Source: Bacteroidia bacterium
GTDB taxonomy: Bacteria; Bacteroidota; Bacteroidia; NS11-12g; UBA9320
Length of the DNA: 36,463 nucleotides
Direction of reading: 5' to 3'
Assembly (NCBI GenBank): GCA_017640445.1
Contig: JAEPQQ010000021.1
Span: 1-36,463 of the forward strand
Shown here: positions 25,065 to 33,167 of the stretch, piece after piece
Numbering within the stretch: position 1 is the stretch's first letter
Layout: each line of letters opens with the position of its first letter
Translations under genes and position numbers: made by a program
The notes under the pieces: generated by a model
What the model was told of the DNA's origin: nothing
The model's database searches: none
The model's input: only the letters and a program-made list of their open reading frames with translations

Positions 25065-25835
25065 CTAAGGAATCAAGCGATAATGCGTTTTGGCAAAGAA
25101 CCGGGTACAGCTGTTAAAATGCCACCATTCCGAACCAATTGTGGAAAAACCTGCTCGTTTCATGATGCCTCTCAGAAGAAGGCGATTTTGCAATTGTTCG
25201 TTCGTTAACCATTGTTTTGACAGGCAATAAGACTCATAAACCGGTTGTGCAAGTGTGTCGAATTGGTCAAAATCCGTTCCCATGTCGAGCACAGATCCGT
25301 CTGAATGGCAAAGGGTTACGTCAACGGCGCACGCATAATTATGTAAGGAATGATTTCGTGGGTTGCTAACAAACCTACCCTTTTCCTTTGCTGGCATGTC
25401 TAATGAGTTCCACATGAGCCATTGGCTTCTTATTGGTCGTGCAGCATCCCACACAAGAAGGTGAAGGTCAGGGTATTTTTGAGATAGGAAGAGTTGAGCA
25501 AGTGCCAGTTTTTTTGCCGTGTTTTCTTCCAGGTAAGCACGGTTTAATTCACCGTAAAAGTTTCGTTTTAGAAAGTTCGAATCTGATGCGTACCGAAGGG
25601 AAACCCGTATGTTTTGGTCAAGCAGTTGAACGTTAACCAAACCACTGTCAATCATAGTTTGTTCAAGTTCCGAAAGCTCCAAAGGTTGTGTAGTATCCGG
25701 AGGTTGTTGATCAGGCAGATACGAACTGTCTGACCCGTGTACCAGTGGATAGTGGTCCTTGGTCTTGTCTGTGATTTGCATACATCCTGTCCATACTGAA
25801 GCGATCAGCAACAAGGAAAGGAGTGGCCTGGTCAC
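25065..25835 (-). CDS. VanX/DdpX-like D-Ala-D-Ala dipeptidase, lipoprotein
   Basis: 256 residues. N-terminal lipoprotein signal with lipobox VWTGC (C18), then a Pro/Asp-rich linker to about 60, then an M15-type peptidase domain: RYASDSNFLKRNFYG, WDAARP (R133), zinc ligands H165 and D172 in SLHNYACAVDVTL, and EWWHF (E236, H239). It should cut D-Ala-D-Ala or similar peptidoglycan dipeptides in the periplasm. The family SxHxxGxAxD motif has Ala for Gly here. GTG start five bases after the rny stop on the same strand, so it may be co-transcribed with rny. Confidence 0.85.
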   Translation of the reverse strand: MTRPLLSLLLIASVWTGCMQITDKTKDHYPLVHGSDSSYLPDQQPPDTTQPLELSELEQTMIDSGLVNVQLLDQNIRVSLRYASDSNFLKRNFYGELNRAYLEENTAKKLALAQLFLSQKYPDLHLLVWDAARPIRSQWLMWNSLDMPAKEKGRFVSNPRNHSLHNYACAVDVTLCHSDGSVLDMGTDFDQFDTLAQPVYESYCLSKQWLTNEQLQNRLLLRGIMKRAGFSTIGSEWWHFNSCTRFFAKTHYRLIP

Positions 25836-25840
25836 AATGG

Positions 25841-27382
25841 CTACTTAGCGAAGTTAACCGCTCGTCGTTCGCGAATAACCGTCACCTTAATTTGTCCCGG
25901 GTAGATCATTTCTTTCATGATCTTTTGACTAATGTCGAAAGACAAGAGGTCGGCCTGTTTGTCTTGCAAAACATCACTGTCAACAATCACGCGTAGTTCA
26001 CGACCAGCCTGAATGGCAAATGCCTTTTCTACGCCGTCGAAACCAAGTGCAAGTTTTTCAAGATCCTGCAATCGTTTGATGTATGCTTCTCCATCTTCCC
26101 GACGAGCACCAGGACGCGATCCCGAAATGGCGTCACAAGCCTGAACAATAGGGGAGATGAGGTTGGTCATCTCAATCTCGTCGTGGTGGGCACCAATAGC
26201 GTTACAAACATCGGCGTGCTCACCGTATTTCTCGGCCCACTTCATACCCAACAATGCGTGTGGAGTTTCGGCATCTTCGTCGGGCACCTTGCCAATATCG
26301 TGAAGAAGACCGGCGCGTTTTGCAAGTTTCGGATCCAGACCAAATTCTGTTGCCATGATTGCACACATATTCGCTACTTCACGGCTGTGTTGGAGTAGGT
26401 TTTGGCCATAACTTGAACGGTAGCGCATACGACCTACAATACGAATAAGCTCTGGGTGTAAGCCGTTAATGCCAAGGTCAATTACTGCTCGTTCACCGTG
26501 CTCAACAATCTCGTTTTCAACGTCTTTTCTCGTCTTCTGAACAACTTCCTCAATTCGTGCCGGGTGGATTCTTCCATCAGTTATCAAACGGTGTAATGAA
26601 AGACGGGCAATCTCTCTTCTTACAGGATCGAAACCCGATAGAATGATGGCCTCTGGCGTGTCGTCAACAATGATCTCAATTCCTGTGGCCGATTCCAACG
26701 CTCGGATGTTACGTCCTTCCCGACCAATGATACGACCTTTTATGTCGTCGTTGTCGATGTTAAATACGGTAACGGTGTTTTCTATTGCCTGTTCGGCTGC
26801 TGTTCGCTGAATGGTTTGAAGTATCATTCGCTTAGCTTCCTTGTTGGCTTTCAATTTAGCCTCGTCTACAATCAGTTTGATTTTGGATATTGCGTCTGTC
26901 TTGGCTTCTTCTACCAGGGCTTCCACTAAATCCTTCTTTGCCTCTTCGGCTGTTAGTCCCGCAATCTTTTCGAGTTGCTTCACCTGATTGGTGTGGGCTT
27001 TTTCGATTTCTTCTTTCTTGATGTTGACAATTTCCAGTTGCCGATTCAGGTTCTTCTTAATGTTCTCGGCTTCTTTTGATTTGCGTTCGAAGTTTTGAAT
27101 TTTGTCCGAGAGGCTTTGTTCCTTTTTTCGAACGTTCTTTTCTACATTGGATACCTCGTTCTCACGATTACGAATTTCCTTTTGGTGTTCTTGTTTGAGT
27201 TTTAGGAATTTCTCCTTAGCCTCTAGTTCGCGTGATTTTTTATACTGTTTGGCTTTTTCTTCGGCCTCTTTGATTATTTGAGAAGCTTTTGAATTTGACT
27301 TATTGTTCAGGAATACAAAGGCAACACCTCCTCCAACGATGATACCTCCTAATAAACCTATTAAGATAGATGTAATGTCCAT
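25841..27382 (-). CDS. rny: Ribonuclease Y
   Basis: Membrane-anchored endoribonuclease that starts mRNA decay. 513 residues: N-terminal membrane helix [20 protein letters not shown] (3-22), long charged coiled coil about 35-195, KH domain with [10 protein letters not shown] (216-225), and HD domain with [11 protein letters not shown] (H332) and [10 protein letters not shown] (H361, D362). ATG at 27382. Upstream lie zapA and pheT on the same strand (33-base gap to zapA). A RicT-like protein, the known RNase Y partner family, is encoded at 3086 of the window. Confidence 0.97.
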   Translation of the reverse strand: MDITSILIGLLGGIIVGGGVAFVFLNNKSNSKASQIIKEAEEKAKQYKKSRELEAKEKFLKLKQEHQKEIRNRENEVSNVEKNVRKKEQSLSDKIQNFERKSKEAENIKKNLNRQLEIVNIKKEEIEKAHTNQVKQLEKIAGLTAEEAKKDLVEALVEEAKTDAISKIKLIVDEAKLKANKEAKRMILQTIQRTAAEQAIENTVTVFNIDNDDIKGRIIGREGRNIRALESATGIEIIVDDTPEAIILSGFDPVRREIARLSLHRLITDGRIHPARIEEVVQKTRKDVENEIVEHGERAVIDLGINGLHPELIRIVGRMRYRSSYGQNLLQHSREVANMCAIMATEFGLDPKLAKRAGLLHDIGKVPDEDAETPHALLGMKWAEKYGEHADVCNAIGAHHDEIEMTNLISPIVQACDAISGSRPGARREDGEAYIKRLQDLEKLALGFDGVEKAFAIQAGRELRVIVDSDVLQDKQADLLSFDISQKIMKEMIYPGQIKVTVIRERRAVNFAK

Positions 27383-27415
27383 TTACTATACGGTTAAATA
27401 ATAACTTGTTGCAAA

Positions 27416-27715
27416 TCAATGAACTGCGCGATCCACTAGTTGCTGGAAGTAAGAGATTTTTTTATCAAAAAGGTGCTTCTCTGTTTCCTGAGAATTGGTA
27501 ATGCTTAGCACGTCCGAGGCAAATTCCAGGGCTGCCAAAGCAAGGGAGTCTTGCTTATCTTTAACCGAGAAATTTTCCTGGTAGAACTTCGCCTTTTCAT
27601 TTATTAGTTTGGCCGCTTTCCGCACAAATTCTTCCTCAGCGGGATCAATTTTGAGCGGATATTGCCTATCTCCAATGGTAACCTTTATCGATATTTCGTC
27701 TCTTGCACTATCCAA
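27416..27715 (-). CDS. zapA: Cell division protein ZapA
   Basis: 99 residues, the ZapA length. N-terminal ISIKVTIGDRQYPLKIDPAEEE is the globular FtsZ-binding part, followed by a helical, coiled-coil tail (AAKLINEKAKFYQENF). ZapA cross-links FtsZ filaments at the division ring. Translation appears to start at TTG, three bases after the stop of the upstream coiled-coil gene; no in-frame ATG precedes the domain. Confidence 0.88.
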   Translation of the reverse strand: MDSARDEISIKVTIGDRQYPLKIDPAEEEFVRKAAKLINEKAKFYQENFSVKDKQDSLALAALEFASDVLSITNSQETEKHLFDKKISYFQQLVDRAVH

Positions 27716-27718
27716 CTT

Positions 27719-28009
27719 CTAATCATTTAAAAGCGCAATGCATCGATCAATCTCCTTCACGAATCCTTCGATCTGTTTTTTTAGGTCAACTCGATCGCCT
27801 TCGTTTTCAGACATTGTTCCGGCAAGTTTAACTCTTTTATTATTCTCTTCTAAATCTTTTATGATGTTTTTTTGACTTTCTAGTTGGACGGTAAGCTCTT
27901 TATTCGAAATCGTTAAATTCTCATTTTCAGCGCGTAGCGTAACGAGTTGTTCCAATACGTCTTTTAAACGCACCTCAAACTTCCAGAGCTTCTCTTCCAA
28001 TTCGGTCAT
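27719..28009 (-). CDS. Small coiled-coil protein between pheT and zapA
   Basis: 96 residues, almost entirely helical heptads rich in Leu, Glu, Lys and Asn (VLEQLVTLRAENENLTISNK), with a short break near GTMSENEGD (about 64-72) and a second helix to the end. No signal peptide or enzymatic motif. Its start overlaps nothing: it begins one base after the pheT stop and ends three bases before zapA. The position and shape suggest a ZapB-like division accessory protein, but I have no sequence evidence beyond the coiled coil. Confidence 0.75.
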   Translation of the reverse strand: MTELEEKLWKFEVRLKDVLEQLVTLRAENENLTISNKELTVQLESQKNIIKDLEENNKRVKLAGTMSENEGDRVDLKKQIEGFVKEIDRCIALLND

Positions 28010-30346
28010 TTACTTTCGTATTACAGCGTTAACCTGGCTTTCCAGTCGCGTCATCAACTTTTCCATGAGTTTGTCAATCTTTTTATCCGTCATGGTTTGC
28101 ACAGAGTCATAGAGTTTAACACTGATCGCGTACGACTTCTTGCCATCCTCGAGTTTGTCACCCTCGTATACGTCAAAAATATCAAAGGTTTTCAGGTAGT
28201 TGCCAATTACTTCCTTTACCAGTCGCTCAACTTCTTTGAATTGAACGGTTTGGTCGAGCACAAGGCTGAGGTCTCTGGTTACGACCGGAAACACCGGAAC
28301 ATCGTCAAGCGAGAATCGCACATTTTTTACCTGATTTAACAGATTATCCCAGTTGATAACCGCCATGTATACAGGTTGCTTAATGCCAAATGATTTTAAC
28401 GTGGCCTTGTTCACAGCTTCAAGACGAAGACATTTGAACAGCTTTTTTTCCGTAACGCCCAATCGATAGGCTAGGGATTCTAAAATCCCTTTAAGGAAGA
28501 AGTAGTCTGCCTCAACACCCGGTGTATTCCAGTTGGTGCTATTCGATAAACCACTTACTGCCAGAGCAAGATTGTTTTGTTCAGAAAACCCACTCTCCGT
28601 CTTAAAGTAGGTTTTCCCAAATTCGAAGAAAAGAACATCCTTATTCTTCCGATTGATATTGTAAGCGATGGAACCAAGAATGCCGTCGTTCATGTTCGTA
28701 CGCATAATTGCCTGCTCAACGCTTAAAGGGTTTAACAGCTCAACAGGATTATTTGTGGTCTCCTCATTCTTTTTGGTTTGAGAGTTGCTCATGGTTTCAT
28801 GAAAGCCCTTCGATACTAAGAGGTCGGCAACCTGGTTTCGCACATGGAGTGGGTTAAAATCAGGCTGAATGGCAGGAGTCATGGATAGGCGAGTAGGAAT
28901 TTCAACGTTATTGTATCCATAAATTCGCAATACCTCTTCAGCCAAATCAATGTTACGCAAAACATCACTTCTGTAAGGAGGTACACTCACCTGTAAATCA
29001 GTGCTGGATGATTGAAGAATAGTCATATCCAACCGGACAAGAATATCCTCAACCTCCGCAGCCGTTAACTTTGTTCCACAAAATCTATTCAGCCAGTCAA
29101 TGTTCAGGTCAATTGTGGCATTTTGGATCGGTGTTGGATAGAAGTCAGAGATGTCAGAAGCAATTTCCGCACCTGCTACTTCCCGAAGAATATAAACAAC
29201 ACGCTTGAGCGCGACTTCAGTAATGTTTGGATCGCAACCTCGCTCATAACGGAAGGAAGCATCGGTGTTCAGTCCGTGCGTTTTGGCAGACTTCCGAACC
29301 ACAGCCGGGTCAAAATAGGCACTCTCAATAAACACATTTGTGGTAGACTCAGTTACACCTGATTCGTGACCACCAAATACACCTGCAAGTGCTAATGGTT
29401 TGGCCGAATCGGTTATGAGTAACTCATTGCCGCTGAGTTTTCGTTCTTCTTCATCGAGCGTGGTAATGGTCTCTCCATTGGTTGATTTTCTCACGATTAT
29501 TTCCCCCTCAATCTTGTCTGCGTCAAAGGCGTGAATGGGCTGCCCCAATTCGTGCAGAACAAAATTGGTAGTATCTACAACGTTATTGATCGGTTTTAGG
29601 TCAATTGAAGTAAGGCGTTCTTTCAGCCAGTCAGGGCTTTCCTTTACCGATACATTGGTAAGCAAAATGCCGGTATACCGTGGGCATAATTCCGGATCAG
29701 TAATCGATACCGATATGCCGGGTTTGTTTAATGGAGGGCATTCCGCCAGAGCAGGCATTTGAATCTGTGCCTGAGTCATTGCCTGGATATCGCGTGCCGT
29801 TCCAAGGTGTGAAGCAGCATCTCCGCGGTTTGGTGTTAAACCGATCTCAATTTGGTAATCGTCTTTCAAATCGATCAGGTCGGTTAGTAGGGTGCCAGGT
29901 GTAGCATTTTTATCAAGCACCATGATGCCGTCATGATCGCTTCCAAGACCGATTTCGTCTTCTGCACATATCATTCCCTCCGATACGTTTCCACGTATTT
30001 TGGCTTTCTTGATTTTAAATGGTTCTCCGGTCAAAGGGTAAACCGTTGCACCTACGGGAGCAATAACCACTTTAAGTCCTGCAGCTACATTGGGTGCACC
30101 ACATACAATGGGTAAGTGTTCTTCGCCACCAACGTTCACTGTGGTAAGATTTAACTTATCGGAATTTTCGGCCTTCTCGCAGGTAACTACCTCGCCAACA
30201 ACAAGACCTTTAAGCCCTCCCTTTACGGATTCAATCTTGTGTACTTTCTCAACTTCAAGGCCAGTGTCGGTAAGCAGTTCGCTCAATTGATCGGCATCCA
30301 AATCAACATCGATCAGGGTCTTTAACCAGTTGTATGAAAAAATCAT
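28010..30346 (-). CDS. pheT: Phenylalanine-tRNA ligase beta subunit
   Basis: 778 residues, full length for bacterial PheT. Opens MIFSYNWLKTLIDVDL, then the EMAP-like tRNA-binding domain (VVGEVVTCEKAENSDKLNL, IVCGAPNVAAG), the B3/B4 editing module (VVDTTNFVLHELGQPIHAFD), B5 and the catalytic-like core, and the C-terminal anticodon-binding FDX-ACB domain (VFPVVTRDLSLVLD to the end). Works with PheS, which is not in the window. First gene of a co-directed set pheT, coiled-coil gene, zapA, rny and the dipeptidase. Confidence 0.97.
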   Translation of the reverse strand: MIFSYNWLKTLIDVDLDADQLSELLTDTGLEVEKVHKIESVKGGLKGLVVGEVVTCEKAENSDKLNLTTVNVGGEEHLPIVCGAPNVAAGLKVVIAPVGATVYPLTGEPFKIKKAKIRGNVSEGMICAEDEIGLGSDHDGIMVLDKNATPGTLLTDLIDLKDDYQIEIGLTPNRGDAASHLGTARDIQAMTQAQIQMPALAECPPLNKPGISVSITDPELCPRYTGILLTNVSVKESPDWLKERLTSIDLKPINNVVDTTNFVLHELGQPIHAFDADKIEGEIIVRKSTNGETITTLDEEERKLSGNELLITDSAKPLALAGVFGGHESGVTESTTNVFIESAYFDPAVVRKSAKTHGLNTDASFRYERGCDPNITEVALKRVVYILREVAGAEIASDISDFYPTPIQNATIDLNIDWLNRFCGTKLTAAEVEDILVRLDMTILQSSSTDLQVSVPPYRSDVLRNIDLAEEVLRIYGYNNVEIPTRLSMTPAIQPDFNPLHVRNQVADLLVSKGFHETMSNSQTKKNEETTNNPVELLNPLSVEQAIMRTNMNDGILGSIAYNINRKNKDVLFFEFGKTYFKTESGFSEQNNLALAVSGLSNSTNWNTPGVEADYFFLKGILESLAYRLGVTEKKLFKCLRLEAVNKATLKSFGIKQPVYMAVINWDNLLNQVKNVRFSLDDVPVFPVVTRDLSLVLDQTVQFKEVERLVKEVIGNYLKTFDIFDVYEGDKLEDGKKSYAISVKLYDSVQTMTDKKIDKLMEKLMTRLESQVNAVIRK

Positions 30347-30495
30347 TCTTCTTCTATTTCATCGGGCCTAAAAGTATGGCCCTAATCAAGCCACGAAATT
30401 ACGGATAATATGGGTTTCACCTTGGTTAACACAAAACAAGTTTTGCCAACAATTTGTACGAGTTTATCACGTTGTGTAGGTATTGTTTAGCCAAT

Positions 30496-30503
30496 TATAT
30501 TTG
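30496..30503 (+). promoter_or_regulatory. -7 element of the vWA gene
   Basis: TATATTTG is a perfect TAnnTTTG, with TTG at 30472-30474 (21-base spacer). It ends five bases before the TTG start at 30509, so the transcript would be leaderless. Confidence 0.45.
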
Positions 30504-30508
30504 CCGAC

Positions 30509-32593
30509 TTGAGTTTCAATTTAATCATAGAGCAACCCTGGTGGTTTGTGCTGCTGTGCATGGCCCTGGGAGGCGCGTATGCGGCTACCCTATATTTCCG
30601 TTCATTAAGAAATAAGGAAGTGGAAACACCAAAGTGGATGTTGGTTGCCCTGGCTACGTTGAGGTGGTTGGGAGTTTCATTGCTGGCGCTTCTGTTGTTA
30701 AACCCATTATTGAAGTACGTTGAACGCTTCGTGGAAAAACCAACGGTCTTTATTGCCGTTGATCGATCTGAGTCGTTGGCTATTGGCGGAGATAGTGCCT
30801 ATGTAAAAGAGTCTTTTGAAACGGACCTGGAGGGTTTGAAAAAAGATCTTGGCGAAAAGTTTGAACTCGTTGAACTGGGAGTTGCTCCTAATTCAGGCAA
30901 CGGTTTTACCGATAAATCGACCGATTTGGCCGATTATTTTTCAGAGGCGATGAAGTTTCATCAGGGGAGGAACGCATCCGCATTGGTTATGATTTCCGAT
31001 GGTATATTCAATCGCGGAATAAATCCGGCATTCGTGGCTAACAGACTCAATGTGCCAGTATATACTGTGCCTTTAGGTGATACGTTGGTGCGTAAGGACG
31101 TAGGCATATACAGCGCCAAGGCCAACTCCATTACCTTTTTGGGAAATGAGTTTCCGGTTGAGGTGGTGGTAAATGCTACAAAGGCTTCAGGCCAAAATGT
31201 AAAATTAAGTCTTTGGCAAGGCTCCACCATGATGGCCTCTACCGATATGACCATTACCGGCAATCGGTTTTCAAAGTCACATACCTTTATGTTGGATGCG
31301 AAAAAAACAGGTATGCAACATTATAGGGTAGTTGTTTCGGGGTTGGCTAATGAGTTAAATCAGGCCAACAACAGCAAAAGTGTTTACACGGAGGTGTTGG
31401 ATTCCAGGCAAAAGGTATTGGTTTTAGCACACGCACCGCACCCGGATGTGGCGGCTTTAAGAACGGCAATTGAGTCAAACGATCAATACGAGATGACGCT
31501 GGAAGTAGGGAAATTCTCTCCTGTTAAAAAGGGAGACTACGATTTGGTGATTACTCATCAACTTCCTGTGGAAGCAAGCCACTTCAATCTAATGCAGTCG
31601 CTGAAGGAGAATAAGATACCATTGTTCGCCTTTGTTGGAACGAGTACAAACATCGATATGCTTAACCGACTTAACATAGGTGTTAGCATAACAGGTAATC
31701 GCAGCAATTTTAATCAGGGGCTCTCACTTGCTAATTCGGAGTTTAGTCTGTTTGAACCAGAAAGCGAGCTTATGAGTTTCATCAATGAAGTGCCGCCTCT
31801 TACCACTCCATTTGGTGAATACAACGTTCCACCTACTTCAAATGTGTTGATTTATCAAAAGATTGGTAATGTTCGAACGGAAATGCCTTTGTGGTTTTTC
31901 AATAAGGATGTTTCGTATCGTACCGGGGTTTGTAGTGGGGAAGGTATTTGGAGGTGGAAACTGTATGAATACGAGCAGCGCAAGGAACATAAGAATATCT
32001 CCGATATCTTACAAAAGAGTATCCAATATCTCGCTTTGAAAGATGATAAGCGAACGTTTAAGGTATATACATCGGCTCGGAGTTTCTTCGAAAACGAGCG
32101 AATCAGTTTTCTTGCGGAAGTTTATAATGAAAGTTATGAGTTTACCGATAAAGCTGAAGTAAAGGTGAAGCTTAAACATGAAGGAGGCAAGCAATACGAA
32201 TACAACTTACTTCCTCAGCAGTCGTCGTACACCTATGGAGTTAGTTCGTTACCAGCAGGAAATTACACCTTTGAGGCAACATCGCAGTTAGACGGGAAGC
32301 TGGAAAAAGTGCAAGGAGAATTTTTAGTTAAAGAGCTACAGCTTGAGCGAATTAATCTTACGGCCAACTATGCATTAATGAACCAGATCGCAGAAGAGAC
32401 GGGTGGTGAGATGTTTGGCAAAACCGAATGGGCGTCATTGTCTGAGAAGCTGTTGGGTCTGCCCCAGGCCGTTTCCATATCGAGAACCAGCCAACGGTAT
32501 CGCGACCTTATCAGTCAGAAGTGGATCTTCTTTTTGGTGTTTGGTTTGTTAGTAGTAGAGTGGTTTGCCCGTCGATTTTATGGCGGTTATTAG
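30509..32593 (+). CDS. vWA-like domain membrane protein
   Basis: 694 residues. Two N-terminal membrane helices (about 10-30 and 44-66) and one C-terminal helix (about 668-690) enclose a large soluble region. Right after the second helix comes a von Willebrand A-like fold with the metal-site motif DRSES (85-89) and a second strand MISDGIFNRGINP. The remainder looks like Ig-like beta domains (FEVYTSARSFFENERISF region) and is unrecognised. Similar proteins of this length are common in Bacteroidota, some near MoxR-BatA clusters; function is unknown. Starts at TTG, with no in-frame ATG before the first helix. Confidence 0.75.
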   Translation: MSFNLIIEQPWWFVLLCMALGGAYAATLYFRSLRNKEVETPKWMLVALATLRWLGVSLLALLLLNPLLKYVERFVEKPTVFIAVDRSESLAIGGDSAYVKESFETDLEGLKKDLGEKFELVELGVAPNSGNGFTDKSTDLADYFSEAMKFHQGRNASALVMISDGIFNRGINPAFVANRLNVPVYTVPLGDTLVRKDVGIYSAKANSITFLGNEFPVEVVVNATKASGQNVKLSLWQGSTMMASTDMTITGNRFSKSHTFMLDAKKTGMQHYRVVVSGLANELNQANNSKSVYTEVLDSRQKVLVLAHAPHPDVAALRTAIESNDQYEMTLEVGKFSPVKKGDYDLVITHQLPVEASHFNLMQSLKENKIPLFAFVGTSTNIDMLNRLNIGVSITGNRSNFNQGLSLANSEFSLFEPESELMSFINEVPPLTTPFGEYNVPPTSNVLIYQKIGNVRTEMPLWFFNKDVSYRTGVCSGEGIWRWKLYEYEQRKEHKNISDILQKSIQYLALKDDKRTFKVYTSARSFFENERISFLAEVYNESYEFTDKAEVKVKLKHEGGKQYEYNLLPQQSSYTYGVSSLPAGNYTFEATSQLDGKLEKVQGEFLVKELQLERINLTANYALMNQIAEETGGEMFGKTEWASLSEKLLGLPQAVSISRTSQRYRDLISQKWIFFLVFGLLVVEWFARRFYGGY

Positions 32594-32711
32594 CCCGTTT
32601 CGGCGCAACTTAAACAAAGCGACTCAGACATCAATTCGGATGAGTTGAATACACGATGTTAAGAATCCTCTATTTTTTAGGTAATACATAGGATAATCGG
32701 ATATAAAGGAG

Positions 32712-32719
32712 TACTTTTG
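32712..32719 (+). promoter_or_regulatory. -7 element of rpsO
   Basis: TACTTTTG, a perfect TAnnTTTG, ends 46 bases before the rpsO ATG, leaving a leader of about 40 bases. No -33 TTG at the normal distance. Confidence 0.4.
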
Positions 32720-32765
32720 CGGACTATTTAGAAAAAAGAGACGAAACGATTTATTTAAGGTTAAC

Positions 32766-33035
32766 ATGAGATTAACATCAGAAATTAAAAAACAAATGTT
32801 TGTAGAGCACGGAGGAAGTGAGACAAACACGGGTAACTCTGAGGCTCAAATTGCTATGTTTACGCATAGAATCAAACATCTTACCGAACACCTGAAAATT
32901 AACAAGAAAGACTATTCTGCAGAGAAGAGCTTGATCGCGTTGGTAGGTAAGCGAAGAGCTTTACTCAACTATGTTGCCAAGAAAGACATCTTCCGTTATA
33001 GAGAGATTATCCAAAAACTTGGTTTAAGAAAATAA
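32766..33035 (+). CDS. rpsO: 30S ribosomal protein S15
   Basis: 89 residues, the standard S15 length. Contains the family core GGSETNTGNSEAQIAMFTHR, then HLKINKKDYSAEKSLIALVG, KRRALLNYVAKKD. Binds 16S rRNA early in 30S assembly. ATG at 32766. Followed by a strong terminator at 33060 and then pnp, the common rpsO-pnp order. Confidence 0.97.
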   Translation: MRLTSEIKKQMFVEHGGSETNTGNSEAQIAMFTHRIKHLTEHLKINKKDYSAEKSLIALVGKRRALLNYVAKKDIFRYREIIQKLGLRK

Positions 33036-33059
33036 CATCACATCTTGATGTAATCATAG

Positions 33060-33098
33060 AAAAAAGGCCTTGAGTATAATTGCTAGAGGCCTTTTTTT
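33060..33098 (+). terminator. Terminator after rpsO
   Basis: Stem AAAAAAGGCCT (33060-33070) pairs with AGGCCTTTTTT (33087-33097), a 16-base loop, and the T run. A clear intrinsic terminator, so pnp must be transcribed from read-through or its own promoter. Confidence 0.75.
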
Positions 33099-33109
33099 CT
33101 GCGATCTAG

Positions 33110-33133
33110 TTACCTGACAATTCGATCAGGTAA
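33110..33133 (+). promoter_or_regulatory. Hairpin in the pnp leader
   Basis: Perfect 8-base inverted repeat TTACCTGA (33110-33117) and TCAGGTAA (33126-33133) with an 8-base loop, 34 bases before the pnp ATG. No T run follows, so it is not a terminator. In E. coli the pnp leader has an RNase III-cut hairpin used for autoregulation; a similar role here is a guess. It could also be an operator. Confidence 0.35.
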
Positions 33134-33167
33134 ACACGTACGAATTAGAAGAAGAAAAGAAGAAATT

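Noticed and set aside
30364..30382. GGGCC/GGCCC repeat upstream of pheT, tested as T-box or leader element
   Set aside because: Short stem only, no T-box sequence, and the -7-like TACTTTTA in its loop has a mismatch.
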